DNA of 64,000 nt from Actinospineispora eucalypti (GTDB lineage Bacteria > Actinomycetota > Actinomycetes > Mycobacteriales > Pseudonocardiaceae): the NCBI GenBank assembly GCA_014208095.1, contig JACHMT010000001.1, positions 1,674,001 to 1,738,000 of the forward strand. Direction: 5' to 3'. This document shows, piece by piece, positions 1 to 8,690 of this stretch. Below the pieces are notes generated by a model. That model was given only the letters and a program-made list of their open reading frames with translations. It had not been told where the DNA came from and ran no database searches. The stretch's first letter is position 1. Each line of letters begins with the position of its first letter. The position numbers and the translations under genes were made by a program.

Positions 1-75
1 CGCGTGGTGATCGACCAGGTGGCCTCGCTCACCGACCAGCAGGCGCACTCCTGGCACACCCGCCTCTGCCGCTGA
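1..75 (+). CDS. C-terminal end of an unidentified protein (partial)
   Basis: An open frame enters from the left edge and ends at TGA 73-75 after 24 codons with ordinary high-GC third positions (…VASLTDQQAHSWHTRLCR). It is too short to recognise a family. It runs toward the minus-strand AraC gene, whose stop lies 20 bp further on, so the two are convergent. The call rests only on frame openness and codon use. Confidence 0.5.
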   Translation, partial: RVVIDQVASLTDQQAHSWHTRLCR

Positions 76-94
76 TTCGGCTCGCCCGCTCGGC

Positions 95-1126
95 TCAGGC
101 GCCGCGGCGGTAGGCGAGGGGGGAGCGGCCGGTCCAGCGGCGGAAGGCGCGGGTGAACGCGCTGGGTTCGGAGAAGCCCAGCCGCACGGCCAGCGCCGCG
201 ATCGGCTCCTGGCCGCGTTCCAGGCTGGCGATGGCGGCGGCGCGCAGCACCTCGTCGCGGATCTCCCGCAGCGACGTGCCCTCCTCGCGCAGCCGGCGGC
301 GCAGCGTGGGCTCGCTCATCGCCAGCTGCTCGGCCAGCCGGGCGGCGGTGACCGGGTCCCGGTCCCGCACGCCGCGTTCCACGGCCCGCCGGACCAGCTG
401 GGAGACGGAGTCGGCCGGCCGGTTCAGCAGCAGGTCGGCCGGCGCGGTCTCCAGGAAGGCCAGCATCGCCTCCTCGGTGCGCACGATCGGTGCGCGCAGG
501 ATCTCCCGGGGCAGCACCAGCGTCGCCGTCGGCGCGCCGAACCGGGGCCGCTGGCCGAACACCAGCTCCAGGTCGGCGGCGTGGGGCGGCGTCGGGAAGG
601 GCAGCTCGACGCGCCGCGGCGGCACGCTCCGGCCGGTCGCCCAGCCGATCACCCGGTGCGCGGCGATCAGGTGCAGCACGGTGAGGAAGTGGTCGGGGTC
701 GTCCAGCCGGCCGGTGTCGATGGTGAGCGTGGCCAGTTCGCCGTCCACCGACAGCGATATCGGCGACAACCCGGGCAGCGCGTCGCCGAACTTGCGCAGG
801 CGGGCGATCGCCGCTTCCACGTCCGGCGCGCTGGCCATCGCGAAGCAGATCATCCGCAGCGTGCCGGGCGGCACCGGCCGGCTGCCCAGCCCGAGCAGGT
901 CGTCGTTGGTCTGCCGCCAGCAGGCCCGGACCAGCCGGATCAGCTGGTCGCCGGTGATCTCCGGGCGGGGCGCGACGAACTGGGCCGGCGCGACTTCGGC
1001 CGCGCGCAGCAGCGCCGGCACGTCCCAGCCCTTGCGGGCGGCGATGCCGGCGGCGGCGAGCACGAAGCTGGCCGGAATGGCCTCCACGCTTGCGGAAGCT
1101 ACCAGGTTCGTGATCGGTTCGGTCAA
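95..1126 (-). CDS. AraC family regulator, VirS/OruR-like (arabinose-binding-type N-terminal domain)
   Basis: Predicted DNA-binding activator of the divergent monooxygenase operon. About 343 aa from a TTG start at 1126; a GTG at 1087 is the alternative and neither has a convincing Shine-Dalgarno. The N-terminal 200 residues match the ligand-sensing domain of VirS-type AraC proteins (LVASASVEAIPASFVLAAAG near the start). The last 90 residues form the double HTH: LAEQLAMSEPTLRRRLREEG, then AALAVRLGFSEPSAFTRAFR and RWTGRSPLAYR. The frame stays open far upstream of 1126, but that part is antisense to the monooxygenase and is not coding. Divergence from a flavin monooxygenase, SDRs and acyl-CoA synthetase repeats the virS-mymA arrangement of mycobacteria; control of that operon is inferred. 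Confidence 0.85.
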   Translation of the reverse strand: MTEPITNLVASASVEAIPASFVLAAAGIAARKGWDVPALLRAAEVAPAQFVAPRPEITGDQLIRLVRACWRQTNDDLLGLGSRPVPPGTLRMICFAMASAPDVEAAIARLRKFGDALPGLSPISLSVDGELATLTIDTGRLDDPDHFLTVLHLIAAHRVIGWATGRSVPPRRVELPFPTPPHAADLELVFGQRPRFGAPTATLVLPREILRAPIVRTEEAMLAFLETAPADLLLNRPADSVSQLVRRAVERGVRDRDPVTAARLAEQLAMSEPTLRRRLREEGTSLREIRDEVLRAAAIASLERGQEPIAALAVRLGFSEPSAFTRAFRRWTGRSPLAYRRGA

Positions 1127-1183
1127 GAAAGTTGGCCGCCGCGGTCGTCGAGCCCCGGCGGTCCGCGCGCCTAACTTTTCCCC

Positions 1184-2659
1184 ATGGCCACACAGCGACT
1201 CCGCCAGCCGAAGGTGATCGTGCTCGGCGCCGGCATGTCCGGAATCTGCATGGCGGTCAAGTTGAAACGGGCCGGGATCACCGACTTCACCGTGCTGGAG
1301 AAGTCGCACGACGTCGGCGGCACCTGGCGGGACAACACCTACCCCGGGCTGCGCTGCGACGTCCCCTCGGCCTTCTACCAGTACACGTTTGCGCGGAATC
1401 CGCGCTGGTCGCACGGGTTCTCGGCCGGACCGGAGATCCACCGGTACTTCCGCTCGGTGGCCAAGCGGCACGGACTGGACGAGCACATCCGGCTGGGCAC
1501 CGAGGTGGTCGGCGCCGAGTTCACCGGCGGCCGGTGGCGGGTCCGTGACGCGGCCGGGAACGTTCGAGAGGCGGACTTCCTGGTCTCGGCCACCGGGGTG
1601 CTGCACCGGCCGGTGCAGCCGGACATTCCGGGCCTGGACGAGTTCGGCGGCGCCGCGTTCCACTCCGCCCGCTGGGACCACACCGTGCCGCTGGCCGGCA
1701 AACGGGTGGCCGTGGTCGGCACCGGGTCCACCGGGGTGCAGATCGTCACCCGGCTGGCCTCGAGGGTGGCCGAGCTGCGCCTGTTCCAGCGCACGGCCCA
1801 GTGGGTGCTGCCGCTGCCGAACTGGCGCAACGACCCGCTCAGCCGCGCGCTGCGGGCCAGGGTGCCCGCGCTCACCGCCGCCGAGTACGAGGTGGTCAAA
1901 CAGGCGTTCAACGTGTTGGTGGCCGGCATGCTGCGCCCCGGCTGGCAGCGCACGCTGATCAGCGAGGCCTGCCGGCTGAACCTGCGCACCGTGCGCGACC
2001 CGCAGCTGCGCGCCAAGCTCACCCCGGACTACCAGCCGATGTGCAAGCGCCTGGTCATCTCGAACGGGTTCTACCGGGCGGTGTCCCGGCCGAACGTGGA
2101 CGTGGTGACCGACCGGATCGACCACGTCGAGCCGCGCGGCATCGTCACCGCCGACGGCCGGCTGCACGAGCTGGACGTCCTGGTCCTGGCCACCGGCTTC
2201 GACGCGCGCGCCTACCTGCGGCCGATCGAGCTGACCGGCCCCAACGGGCGCACACTCAGCGAGGCGTGGGCGGAGGGGCCGCGCGCGTACCGCACGGTGG
2301 CCCTGCCGGACTTCCCCAACTTCTTCATGCTGATGGGCCCGCACAGCCCGATCGGCAACTTCTCCCTGGTACCCATCGCGGAGGCGCAGGCCGACTACGC
2401 GCTGCGCTGGATCGAGGGCTGGCGGCGCGGCGCCTACGCCACCGCCGCCCCGAGCCCGGAAGCCACCGAGCGGTTCAACCAAGGGATCCGCGAGGCCATG
2501 CCAGGGACGGTCTGGGCCAGCGGCTGCCAGAGCTGGTACCTGGGCCAGGACGGGCAGCCCGAGGTGTGGCCGTGGTCGCCCGGGCGGCACACCGCGATGC
2601 TCGCCGACCCCCACACGCACGAGTTCGATATCCACGCCGAAGGAGCCGCAAACCGATGA
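1184..2659 (+). CDS. Flavin-containing / Baeyer-Villiger-type monooxygenase
   Basis: NADPH- and FAD-dependent monooxygenase of 491 aa, the usual length. Visible motifs are the FAD-binding GAGMSG (residues 15-20), a DVGGTWRDNTYPG block, the BVMO fingerprint FGGAAFHSARWD (about 153-164; F-x-G-x3-H-x3-W-D) and the NADPH-binding GTGSTG (about 178-183). It would insert oxygen next to a ketone or hydroxylate a lipid-like substrate; the substrate cannot be read from the sequence. First gene of a tightly coupled operon: its TGA overlaps the ATG of the next SDR. It is analogous to MymA in position but belongs to a different BVMO subgroup. Confidence 0.9.
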   Translation: MATQRLRQPKVIVLGAGMSGICMAVKLKRAGITDFTVLEKSHDVGGTWRDNTYPGLRCDVPSAFYQYTFARNPRWSHGFSAGPEIHRYFRSVAKRHGLDEHIRLGTEVVGAEFTGGRWRVRDAAGNVREADFLVSATGVLHRPVQPDIPGLDEFGGAAFHSARWDHTVPLAGKRVAVVGTGSTGVQIVTRLASRVAELRLFQRTAQWVLPLPNWRNDPLSRALRARVPALTAAEYEVVKQAFNVLVAGMLRPGWQRTLISEACRLNLRTVRDPQLRAKLTPDYQPMCKRLVISNGFYRAVSRPNVDVVTDRIDHVEPRGIVTADGRLHELDVLVLATGFDARAYLRPIELTGPNGRTLSEAWAEGPRAYRTVALPDFPNFFMLMGPHSPIGNFSLVPIAEAQADYALRWIEGWRRGAYATAAPSPEATERFNQGIREAMPGTVWASGCQSWYLGQDGQPEVWPWSPGRHTAMLADPHTHEFDIHAEGAANR

Positions 2660-3627
2660 GCGACCTGACCGGGAAACGAGTACTGATCACCGGTGCCGGG
2701 CGGGGCATCGGCGCGGCCACCGCCGCGAGGCTGGCCGCCGAGGGCGCCCGGGTGGCGCTGCTGGACCGGGAGGACCGGGTCCGCCAGGTCGCCGCCGACC
2801 TCGACTCCGGTCACCTCGGCGTGGTTGCCGACGTCACCGACTCCGCCGCGCTGGACAAGGCGGTGGCCGAGGTGCTGGCCGAGTTCGGCGGCCTGGACGT
2901 GGTGGTGGCCAACGCCGGCATCGCCAGCTGGCAGACCGCCGACCGCACGGACATCGACGCGTTCGCCCGCACCGTGGACATCAACCTGACCGGGGTGTTC
3001 CGCACCGTGCGCGCCGCGCTGCCGGCCATCCTGGAAAGCCGGGGCTACGTGCTGGTCGTGGCCTCGCTGGCGTCGCTGATCCCGCTGCCCGGGGGGAGCG
3101 CGTACGGGGCGAGCAAGGCGGGCGTGGAGGCGTTCGCCAACGCGCTGCGGCTGGAGCTGCGCGGCCGGGGCGTGGCGGTGGGCAGTACCCACATGTCGAT
3201 CATTCGCACCGACCTGGTGGGTGACGTCGCGGACGAGATGCCGCTGGTGGAGCGGTTGGTGAACGGCCCGGCCAGCCGGCTGCTGGGCGCGCGCACCGCC
3301 GAGGAGTGCGCGGACGCGTTCGTGCGCGGCATCCGCCGGCGGGCCCGCCGGGTCTACGTGCCGGAGGCCGGCGCGCTGCTGCACTGGTTGCGTCCGGTGA
3401 TCAACTCGGCGGCGGCCGACCTGCTGCTGGCCACCGCCGCGCGGGGCGTGCTGGACCGGATGTTCGGCGCGCTCGGCGAGCTGGGCACGTCCACCGCCGA
3501 ACGGAACGCGGTGCGTTCGGACGTGGTGGCTTCGAACGCGGCGGCTTCGAACGCGGTGGCCCCGAGGGCGGCTTCGGCGGCGGCCGACCGGAACGCGGCG
3601 GCTTCGAAGGCGAAGGCCCGGCGGTGA
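2656..3627 (+). CDS. Short-chain dehydrogenase/reductase with repeat-rich C-terminal tail
   Basis: NAD(P)-dependent alcohol/ketone oxidoreductase, 323 aa. It has TGAGRGIG (residues 12-19), a NAG motif (about 86-88), the active-site serine region ASLASL and Y-x3-K (Y150, K154). The catalytic core ends near residue 280. The last 40 residues are a low-complexity tail made of short repeats (SNAAASNAVAP, DRNAAASKAKARR) encoded by imperfect copies of a GGCTTCGAACGCGG unit. The ATG start overlaps the upstream stop (ATGA), and its own stop overlaps the next GTG. It probably interconverts the hydroxyl/keto form of the monooxygenase substrate (inference). Confidence 0.88.
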   Translation: MSDLTGKRVLITGAGRGIGAATAARLAAEGARVALLDREDRVRQVAADLDSGHLGVVADVTDSAALDKAVAEVLAEFGGLDVVVANAGIASWQTADRTDIDAFARTVDINLTGVFRTVRAALPAILESRGYVLVVASLASLIPLPGGSAYGASKAGVEAFANALRLELRGRGVAVGSTHMSIIRTDLVGDVADEMPLVERLVNGPASRLLGARTAEECADAFVRGIRRRARRVYVPEAGALLHWLRPVINSAAADLLLATAARGVLDRMFGALGELGTSTAERNAVRSDVVASNAAASNAVAPRAASAAADRNAAASKAKARR

Positions 3628-4580
3628 GCCGCGAATCGGCGCTGCGCCGCGGCGTGCCGTGGCGCCTGCTCGGCCGGCTGACCTCGCCGAGGATGCTGCG
3701 CAACGCCGACAGCGGAAAGCTGGCCAAGGTCATCGACGGGCGGGTCGTACTGATCACCGGCGGGTCGTACGGGCTGGGCGCCGCGCTGGCAGAGCTGTGT
3801 GGCGACGCGGGCGCGATCGTGGTGATCTGCGCGCGCACCGAGGACCGCCTGGCCGAGGTGGCCGAGACCATCCGGGCCCGGGGCGGCCGGGCCTACCCGT
3901 ACGTGGTGGACCTGGGCGACGAGCGCGCGGTCCGCGCGTTCGCCGCCCGGGTGCTGCGCGACCACGGCCGGGTGGACGTGCTCGTCCACAACGCCGGCAA
4001 GTCGATGAACCGGGCGATCGACCTTTCCTACCGCCGGCCCAAGGATCTGAACTCGATGGCCGCCGTGAACTACCTCGGCCCGGTCCGGCTCACCCTGGCC
4101 CTGCTGCCCTACATGCGGGAGCGCGGGCGGGGGCACATCATCAACATCTCCACGGTCGGCGCGCTGGCCTTCCCCGCGCCGCGCTGGGGGTTCTACCTGT
4201 CCACCAAGAAGGCGTTCGAGTGGTGGCTGCGCTCGCTGGCCCCCGAGGTGCGGGCGGACGGGGTGGCCTGCACCCAGTACTACCTGGGCCACGTGTACAC
4301 CCGGATGAGCGCGCCGGACCGGCTGCTGCGCTGGTTGCCCGGGCAGTACCCGGAGGAGGCCGCGCGCGGGGTCGCCCGGGCCATGGTGCGCCGGCCGAGC
4401 GCGGCGGCGTTCCGCCCGATGCTGCTCGCGCACCCGTTGTTGGAGGCGGTCAGGGTGCCGGTGGAGCGGCTGGTCGAGCCGTACTCGCGGATCGCGGAGA
4501 CCCGGGAGAGCCGGATGTCCGCCGTACCGCAGACCCCGCTGGTGCTGGACGACGACTCGCTGCCCGGGCAGGCGTCATGA
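3624..4580 (+). CDS. Short-chain dehydrogenase, SadH-like
   Basis: 318-aa SDR starting at GTG 3624, which overlaps the previous stop (GTGA). About 40 residues precede the Rossmann fold. TGGSYGLG lies near residues 43-50 and the catalytic Y-x3-K reads YLSTK (Y191, K195). The C-terminal region (PGQYPEEAARGVARAMVRRP) fits the fatty-acid/mycolate-related SDR group that includes mycobacterial SadH in the mymA operon. A longer frame begins upstream but would run through the preceding gene's repeat tail, so the overlapping GTG is preferred. Role inferred as oxidoreduction of an acyl or lipid intermediate. Confidence 0.85.
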   Translation: MSRESALRRGVPWRLLGRLTSPRMLRNADSGKLAKVIDGRVVLITGGSYGLGAALAELCGDAGAIVVICARTEDRLAEVAETIRARGGRAYPYVVDLGDERAVRAFAARVLRDHGRVDVLVHNAGKSMNRAIDLSYRRPKDLNSMAAVNYLGPVRLTLALLPYMRERGRGHIINISTVGALAFPAPRWGFYLSTKKAFEWWLRSLAPEVRADGVACTQYYLGHVYTRMSAPDRLLRWLPGQYPEEAARGVARAMVRRPSAAAFRPMLLAHPLLEAVRVPVERLVEPYSRIAETRESRMSAVPQTPLVLDDDSLPGQAS

Positions 4581-6286
4581 TCGGCTCGATCGGTACGGGG
4601 TCGATCGGCGCCGCGTTGCGAGGCCGGGCCGAGCTGGCGCTGGCCGTCGCGGCTGCGGTGCCGCCGGTGCTGCGCGGCGGGCTGCTGCCGCCGCCCCACC
4701 GGCTGCCCCGGACCGTGCTGGCCCTGGCCCGCAACGGCGGCACCCTGGCGCTGCTGGCCGAGCTGGCCGCGGCGCGCTTCCCCGACCGGCCGGCGATGAT
4801 CGACGAGTTCGGCGAGATCAGCTTCGCCGAGCTGCACCGGCGGGTGGTGGCCGTCGCCGGGGCGATGCACGAGGCGTGGCACATCGGGCCGGGTTCCGCG
4901 GTGGCGGTGTTGGCCCGCAACCACCGGCACTTCCCGGAGGCGGTGCTGGCCGCCTCCCGGCTGGGCGCCGAGCTGGTCCTGCTGAACACCGAGCTGGCCC
5001 CGGACCAGCTGGCCCGGATCCTGGCCCGGCACCGGCCGGAGCTGTTGGTGGCCGACGCCGAGTTCTTCGAGAAGCTACCCTCGTCGGCCCATGCCGGGCC
5101 GACGGTGATCGCGCTGGGACCCGGAGAGGGAGACGCGCCGGGTCCCGGGGCGGGGATCACGCTGGAGGCGCTGGCCGGTTCCGGCCTGGACGCGCCGCGC
5201 GGGCGGCTGCAGGGGCCGATCACCATGCTCACCTCGGGCACCACCGGCCTGGCCAAGAGCGCGCCCCGGCAGACCGGGATCGCCGCCGGGCTGTCCATGG
5301 CCGGCGCGCTGCCGGTGCTGGCCCTGGAAACCACCGACGTGATCTACGCGGCGCCGCCATTCTTCCACTTCTACGGGTTCGGCATGCTGACCGCCGGGCT
5401 GGCGCTGGGCGCCACCGTGGTGACCCGGCGGTCGTTCGACCCGTCGCGGGTGTTGGAAGCCGTCGAGCGGCACCGGGTGACCGTGCTGCCCGGGGTGCCC
5501 ACCATGCACCAGCGCATCCTCGACCTGCCGGACGGGCAGCGGTACGACACCTCGTCGGTGCGGCTGGTGCTGACCGGCGCGGCACCGGTCTCCCCGGCGC
5601 TGAGCCGGCGCCTGCAGGAGCGCTACGGCCCGGTGCTGGTGAACGCCTACGGCGCCACCGAACTGGGCGTTCTGGCCCTGGCGGCGCCCGAGGACCTGCG
5701 GGAATGCCCGGAAACGGTGGGCCGCGCGCTGCCCGGGGTGTCCCTGCGCATCCTGCGCCCGGACCGCACCCAGGCGCCGCCGGGCGAGGTGGGCGAACTG
5801 TTCGCCCGCGGCCCGATGATGTTCGCCGGGTACACCGGCGGCACCGAGCGCAAGGAGGAGGTGGACGGCCACCTGAGCACCGGCGACCTGGCCCGGCTGG
5901 ACGACCGAGGGCGCCTGTTCGTGGTCGGCCGGGCCGACGACATGATCGTCTCCGGCGGGGAGAACATCTTCACCAACGAGGTGGAGGACGTGCTCGCCGG
6001 CCACCCCGACGTGGCCGAGGCGGCGGTGGTCGGCGTGCCGGACGAGGACCTGGGCAGCCGGATGCGTGCGTACCTGGTGCCCCGGGACGGCACCACCATC
6101 ACCCTGGACGAGGTGAAGGACTACGTCCGGGCCCGGCTGGAGCGCTACAAGGTGCCCCGCGAGCTGGTGCTGCTGGACGAGCTGCCGCGCAACGCCACCG
6201 GGAAGATCCTGCACGCTCGCTTGCGCGAGGTGCCTGTGAGTGATTTGTGTGGCTATAGCCACACAAATCACTCACAGGGGCGTTAG
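4577..6286 (+). CDS. Acyl-CoA synthetase (AMP-forming ligase, FadD13-like)
   Basis: Activates a carboxylic acid to an acyl-adenylate and then an acyl-CoA. 569 aa. The ATP-binding P-loop LTSGTTGLAKS is at about 217-227, YGATE at about 358, the hinge region GDLARLDDRGRLFVVGRADD at about 435-455, and the catalytic lysine lies in PRNATGKI near 540. The ATG overlaps the SDR stop. The last 15 codons (VSDLCGYSHTNHSQGR) are not family sequence: they are encoded by a perfect 46-bp palindrome (6233-6278) that has supplied a new C-terminus and stop. The adenylation core looks intact, so function is probably unaffected. Confidence 0.9.
   Translation: MIGSIGTGSIGAALRGRAELALAVAAAVPPVLRGGLLPPPHRLPRTVLALARNGGTLALLAELAAARFPDRPAMIDEFGEISFAELHRRVVAVAGAMHEAWHIGPGSAVAVLARNHRHFPEAVLAASRLGAELVLLNTELAPDQLARILARHRPELLVADAEFFEKLPSSAHAGPTVIALGPGEGDAPGPGAGITLEALAGSGLDAPRGRLQGPITMLTSGTTGLAKSAPRQTGIAAGLSMAGALPVLALETTDVIYAAPPFFHFYGFGMLTAGLALGATVVTRRSFDPSRVLEAVERHRVTVLPGVPTMHQRILDLPDGQRYDTSSVRLVLTGAAPVSPALSRRLQERYGPVLVNAYGATELGVLALAAPEDLRECPETVGRALPGVSLRILRPDRTQAPPGEVGELFARGPMMFAGYTGGTERKEEVDGHLSTGDLARLDDRGRLFVVGRADDMIVSGGENIFTNEVEDVLAGHPDVAEAAVVGVPDEDLGSRMRAYLVPRDGTTITLDEVKDYVRARLERYKVPRELVLLDELPRNATGKILHARLREVPVSDLCGYSHTNHSQGR
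6233..6278. repeat. Perfect 46-bp palindrome, GTGAGTG/CTATAG family (copy a)
   Basis: Both 23-bp arms match exactly around a central GGCTATAGCC; the outer ends read CCTGTGAGTG and CACTCACAGG. It lies inside the last codons of the acyl-CoA synthetase, 11 bp before the next gene's ATG. Same family as the palindromes at 14489, 28549, 34630 and 46904. As RNA it would form a 20-bp-plus stem between two operon genes. Confidence 0.95.
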
Positions 6287-6289
6287 CCC

Positions 6290-7369
6290 ATGCCCGGCGT
6301 CGAGCGGCGGGCGCGGTTCAGTGCTCGGGCCAGGGTGATCCACGGGGCGGCCCGGCTGGTGGCCCGTCCGGTGTTCCGGTACTGGCCGCTCACCCCGGCG
6401 GCGCTGCGGGTCGCGCCGCTGCTGGAACGGGTGGCCGGGCTGCGCCGGGCGCCGGCCGGCACCCGCACCGAGCCGGTGCGGCTGAACGGCTTCGACTCCG
6501 AGTGGGTGCGGGCCGACGGCGTCCGCGACGTTCCCGCGGGCGCCGGACTGGGCGCCCGTTCGGTGCCGGCCGCGCGGGCGTTTCCCGCGGGCACCGAACT
6601 GGGCGCCCGCTCGGTGCCGGCTACGCCGGGGGACACCGGCGCGGTGTTGTACCTGCACGGCGGCGGGTTCGTGATCGGCGGGGTGGGCACGCACCGGCGC
6701 TGCGTCTCGGCCCTGTCCCGGACGTCCCGGCTGCCGGTGCTGTCCGTGGCGTACCGGCAGTACCCGGTGGCCGACCCAGCGGGATCGACGGCCGACGGGC
6801 TCACCGCCTACCGGCACCTGCTGGATCGGGGAGCGGACCGGGTGGTGTTCGCCGGCGACTCGGCGGGCGGTTACCTGGCGTTCCGCGTGGCCCTGGCCGC
6901 CCGGGAGGCGGGGCTGCCGGCCCCGGCCGGGATCGTCGGCTTCTCCCCGCTGCTGGACTGGGACTGCACGGCCAAGCTGGCGCACCGGAACCTGCGCCGG
7001 GACGCGTACATTCCGGGCGCCCGGCTGCCACTGGTACTGGGCATGGTGGCGGCCGAACCGGACCCGGCCCGTTCCCCGGTGGAGGCCGATCTGCGCGGCC
7101 TCCCGCCGGTGCTGATGCAGGTGGCGGCGGGCGAGTTCCTCCGCTGCGACGCGGAGGACATGGCCGCCCGGCTGACCGGCGCGGGGGTGGACTGCACGCT
7201 GCAGATCTGGCAGGGCCAGGTGCACGCGTTCCCGGTGCTGGCCGGGTTGCTCCCGGAAGCCACCGCCGCGCTGATCGAGGCCGGCGCGTTCATCCAGCGG
7301 GTGACAGCGCCACCGAATGCTCCCGGGCACGAGTCCGACGGGCCAGCAGGTAGTAAAGAGGCGCAGTGA
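6290..7369 (+). CDS. Alpha/beta hydrolase, HSL family esterase (LipR-like)
   Basis: 359-aa hormone-sensitive-lipase-type esterase. Oxyanion motif HGGG at about 123-126, nucleophile elbow GDSAGG at about 189-194, then Asp (FLRCDAED, near 286) and His (GQVHAFPV, near 311) to complete the triad. Last gene of the monooxygenase operon, three bases after the synthetase stop. Residues about 81-112 carry an in-frame tandem insertion of period 17 aa (VPAGAGLGARSVPAARA / FPAGTELGARSVPATPG), which is the palindromic repeat also found in the decarboxylase at 61432. The 3' end overlaps the convergent NCS1 permease gene by 80 bp. Probably cleaves the ester made by the Baeyer-Villiger step or its derivative (inference). 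Confidence 0.87.
   Translation: MPGVERRARFSARARVIHGAARLVARPVFRYWPLTPAALRVAPLLERVAGLRRAPAGTRTEPVRLNGFDSEWVRADGVRDVPAGAGLGARSVPAARAFPAGTELGARSVPATPGDTGAVLYLHGGGFVIGGVGTHRRCVSALSRTSRLPVLSVAYRQYPVADPAGSTADGLTAYRHLLDRGADRVVFAGDSAGGYLAFRVALAAREAGLPAPAGIVGFSPLLDWDCTAKLAHRNLRRDAYIPGARLPLVLGMVAAEPDPARSPVEADLRGLPPVLMQVAAGEFLRCDAEDMAARLTGAGVDCTLQIWQGQVHAFPVLAGLLPEATAALIEAGAFIQRVTAPPNAPGHESDGPAGSKEAQ
6531..6621 (+). repeat. Two in-frame copies of a palindromic coding repeat (51-bp period)
   Basis: Two 40-bp units (6531-6570 and 6582-6621) are spaced exactly 51 bp apart, keeping the esterase frame. Each contains a hairpin: CGGGCGCC / GGCGCCCG around GGACTG (6537-6558), and CGGGCACC / GGCGCCCG around GAACTG (6588-6609). 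The same hairpin unit with the same spacing occurs inside the PLP decarboxylase (62329-62401). Confidence 0.85.
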
Positions 7370-8690
7370 TCACCAGTCCGACCAGCCAGGACAGGTCCGC
7401 GCCGCCGACCAGCCCGACCACCGGCCCGACGTACACGTCGGTGTTCATGAACGGGATCTGCACCGCGATGCCCACCGCGTAGGCGATCAGCGCCCGGGGG
7501 TTGAAGCGGCCGTAGATCCCGCCGTCCAGCCGGAAGATCGACTCGATGTCGTAGTCGCCCCGGTGGATCAGGTAGTAGTCGATCAGGTTGATCGCCGTCC
7601 ACGGCACCAGCACGATGAGCAGCGCGAGCACCAGGTGCACCAGCTGGGTGACGAAGTCGGCCGAGGCGCCCAGCGCGATGATCACGCACACCACCAGCAC
7701 CAGCGCGGACACCGCCGCACGAGCCCGGGCCCCCGGGGTCCAGCCGGCCCGGAACGTCTGCACCGTGGTGATCAGCGAAAGTACCGCGCCGTACAGGTTG
7801 AACGCGTTGTGGCTGATCACGCTGAGCAGGAACAGCAGGAGCAGAACCGCGCCGAACCCGCCGGTGAGGGTCTGCGCGGCGACCATCGTGTCGGTGCCCT
7901 CCGGCGCGGCCAGCGCGAGCACGGCGCCGAACGCGAAGGACAGCCCGGAGCCGAGCACGCAGCCGAAGTAGGTGGCCGAGGACGAGCTGGCCACCCCGGT
8001 GTCCTCCGGCAGGTACCGGGAGTAGTCCGACACGTACGGCGCGAACGCGATCTGCCACAGCGCGCCCAGCGCCACGGTGGCCAGCCAGCCGGCGAAGGTG
8101 AAGTGGCCCCGGCTGGCGAAGTCGGCGGGCAGCCCGTGCACCACGATGGCCACGAACCCGGCCAGGATGCCCAGCCCGAGCACCCAGGTGGCGATCTTGT
8201 TCAGGATGTGGATCAGCTTGTAGCCGATCACGCAGATCAACGCCGAGCCGAGCGCGCCGATGATGATCCCGGCGTTCAGCGGAACCGCCGGCGTGATCCC
8301 GTGCAGGGACTTGCCGGCCAGGATGATGTTCGAGGCGAAGAAGCCGACGTACATCACGCCGGCGATGGCCACCACCAGCAGCGCGCCGATGGAGCCGAAC
8401 TGGCCCCGGCTCTGGATCATCTGCGGGATGCCCATCTGTGGCCCCTGCGCCGAGTGCAGAGCCATGAACACGCCGCCGACCATGTGCCCGACCACGATCG
8501 CGGTCAGGCTGGACCACAGGTCCAGCCCGTACAGCGCCGGGCCGAGCGCCCCGGTGACGATGGGCAGCGGGGCGATGTTGGTGCCGAACCACAGGGTGAA
8601 CAGGTCGCGCACCCGGCCGTGCCGCTCGGTGGGCGGCACGTAGCCGATGGTGTGCCGCTCGAGCAGGGGTGCTTGTTCGGGCGAGGTCAT
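7290..8690 (-). CDS. NCS1 family nucleobase/heterocycle permease
   Basis: Cytoplasmic-membrane symporter of the nucleobase:cation symporter-1 (cytosine/purine/hydantoin) family, 466 aa with about 12 hydrophobic segments. Family signatures are the N-terminal LWFGTNIAPLPIVTGALG, the YVSDYSRYLP segment and NLIDYYLIHRGDYDIE near the C-terminus. The ATG at 8690 is preceded by GGAGGA and overlaps the stop of the M20 amidohydrolase, so uptake and hydrolysis are translationally coupled. The stop lies 80 bp inside the convergent esterase gene. Substrate unknown; nitrogen heterocycle or ureide likely from context. Confidence 0.9.
   Translation of the reverse strand: MTSPEQAPLLERHTIGYVPPTERHGRVRDLFTLWFGTNIAPLPIVTGALGPALYGLDLWSSLTAIVVGHMVGGVFMALHSAQGPQMGIPQMIQSRGQFGSIGALLVVAIAGVMYVGFFASNIILAGKSLHGITPAVPLNAGIIIGALGSALICVIGYKLIHILNKIATWVLGLGILAGFVAIVVHGLPADFASRGHFTFAGWLATVALGALWQIAFAPYVSDYSRYLPEDTGVASSSSATYFGCVLGSGLSFAFGAVLALAAPEGTDTMVAAQTLTGGFGAVLLLLFLLSVISHNAFNLYGAVLSLITTVQTFRAGWTPGARARAAVSALVLVVCVIIALGASADFVTQLVHLVLALLIVLVPWTAINLIDYYLIHRGDYDIESIFRLDGGIYGRFNPRALIAYAVGIAVQIPFMNTDVYVGPVVGLVGGADLSWLVGLVITAPLYYLLARRTRAREHSVALSPAG

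Noticed and set aside
95..2635. Very long minus-strand frame (846 codons) covering the AraC gene and the antisense of the monooxygenase
   Set aside because: Only the part up to about 1126 has AraC family sequence. The rest is antisense to a clear BVMO and Arg/His/Gly-rich, a shadow of GC-biased third positions.
3306..4580. Start of the second SDR at 3306 instead of 3624
   Set aside because: The extension would translate the previous gene's repeat tail out of frame into Gly/Arg/Phe repeats with no SDR similarity; GTG 3624 overlaps the stop as elsewhere in the operon.
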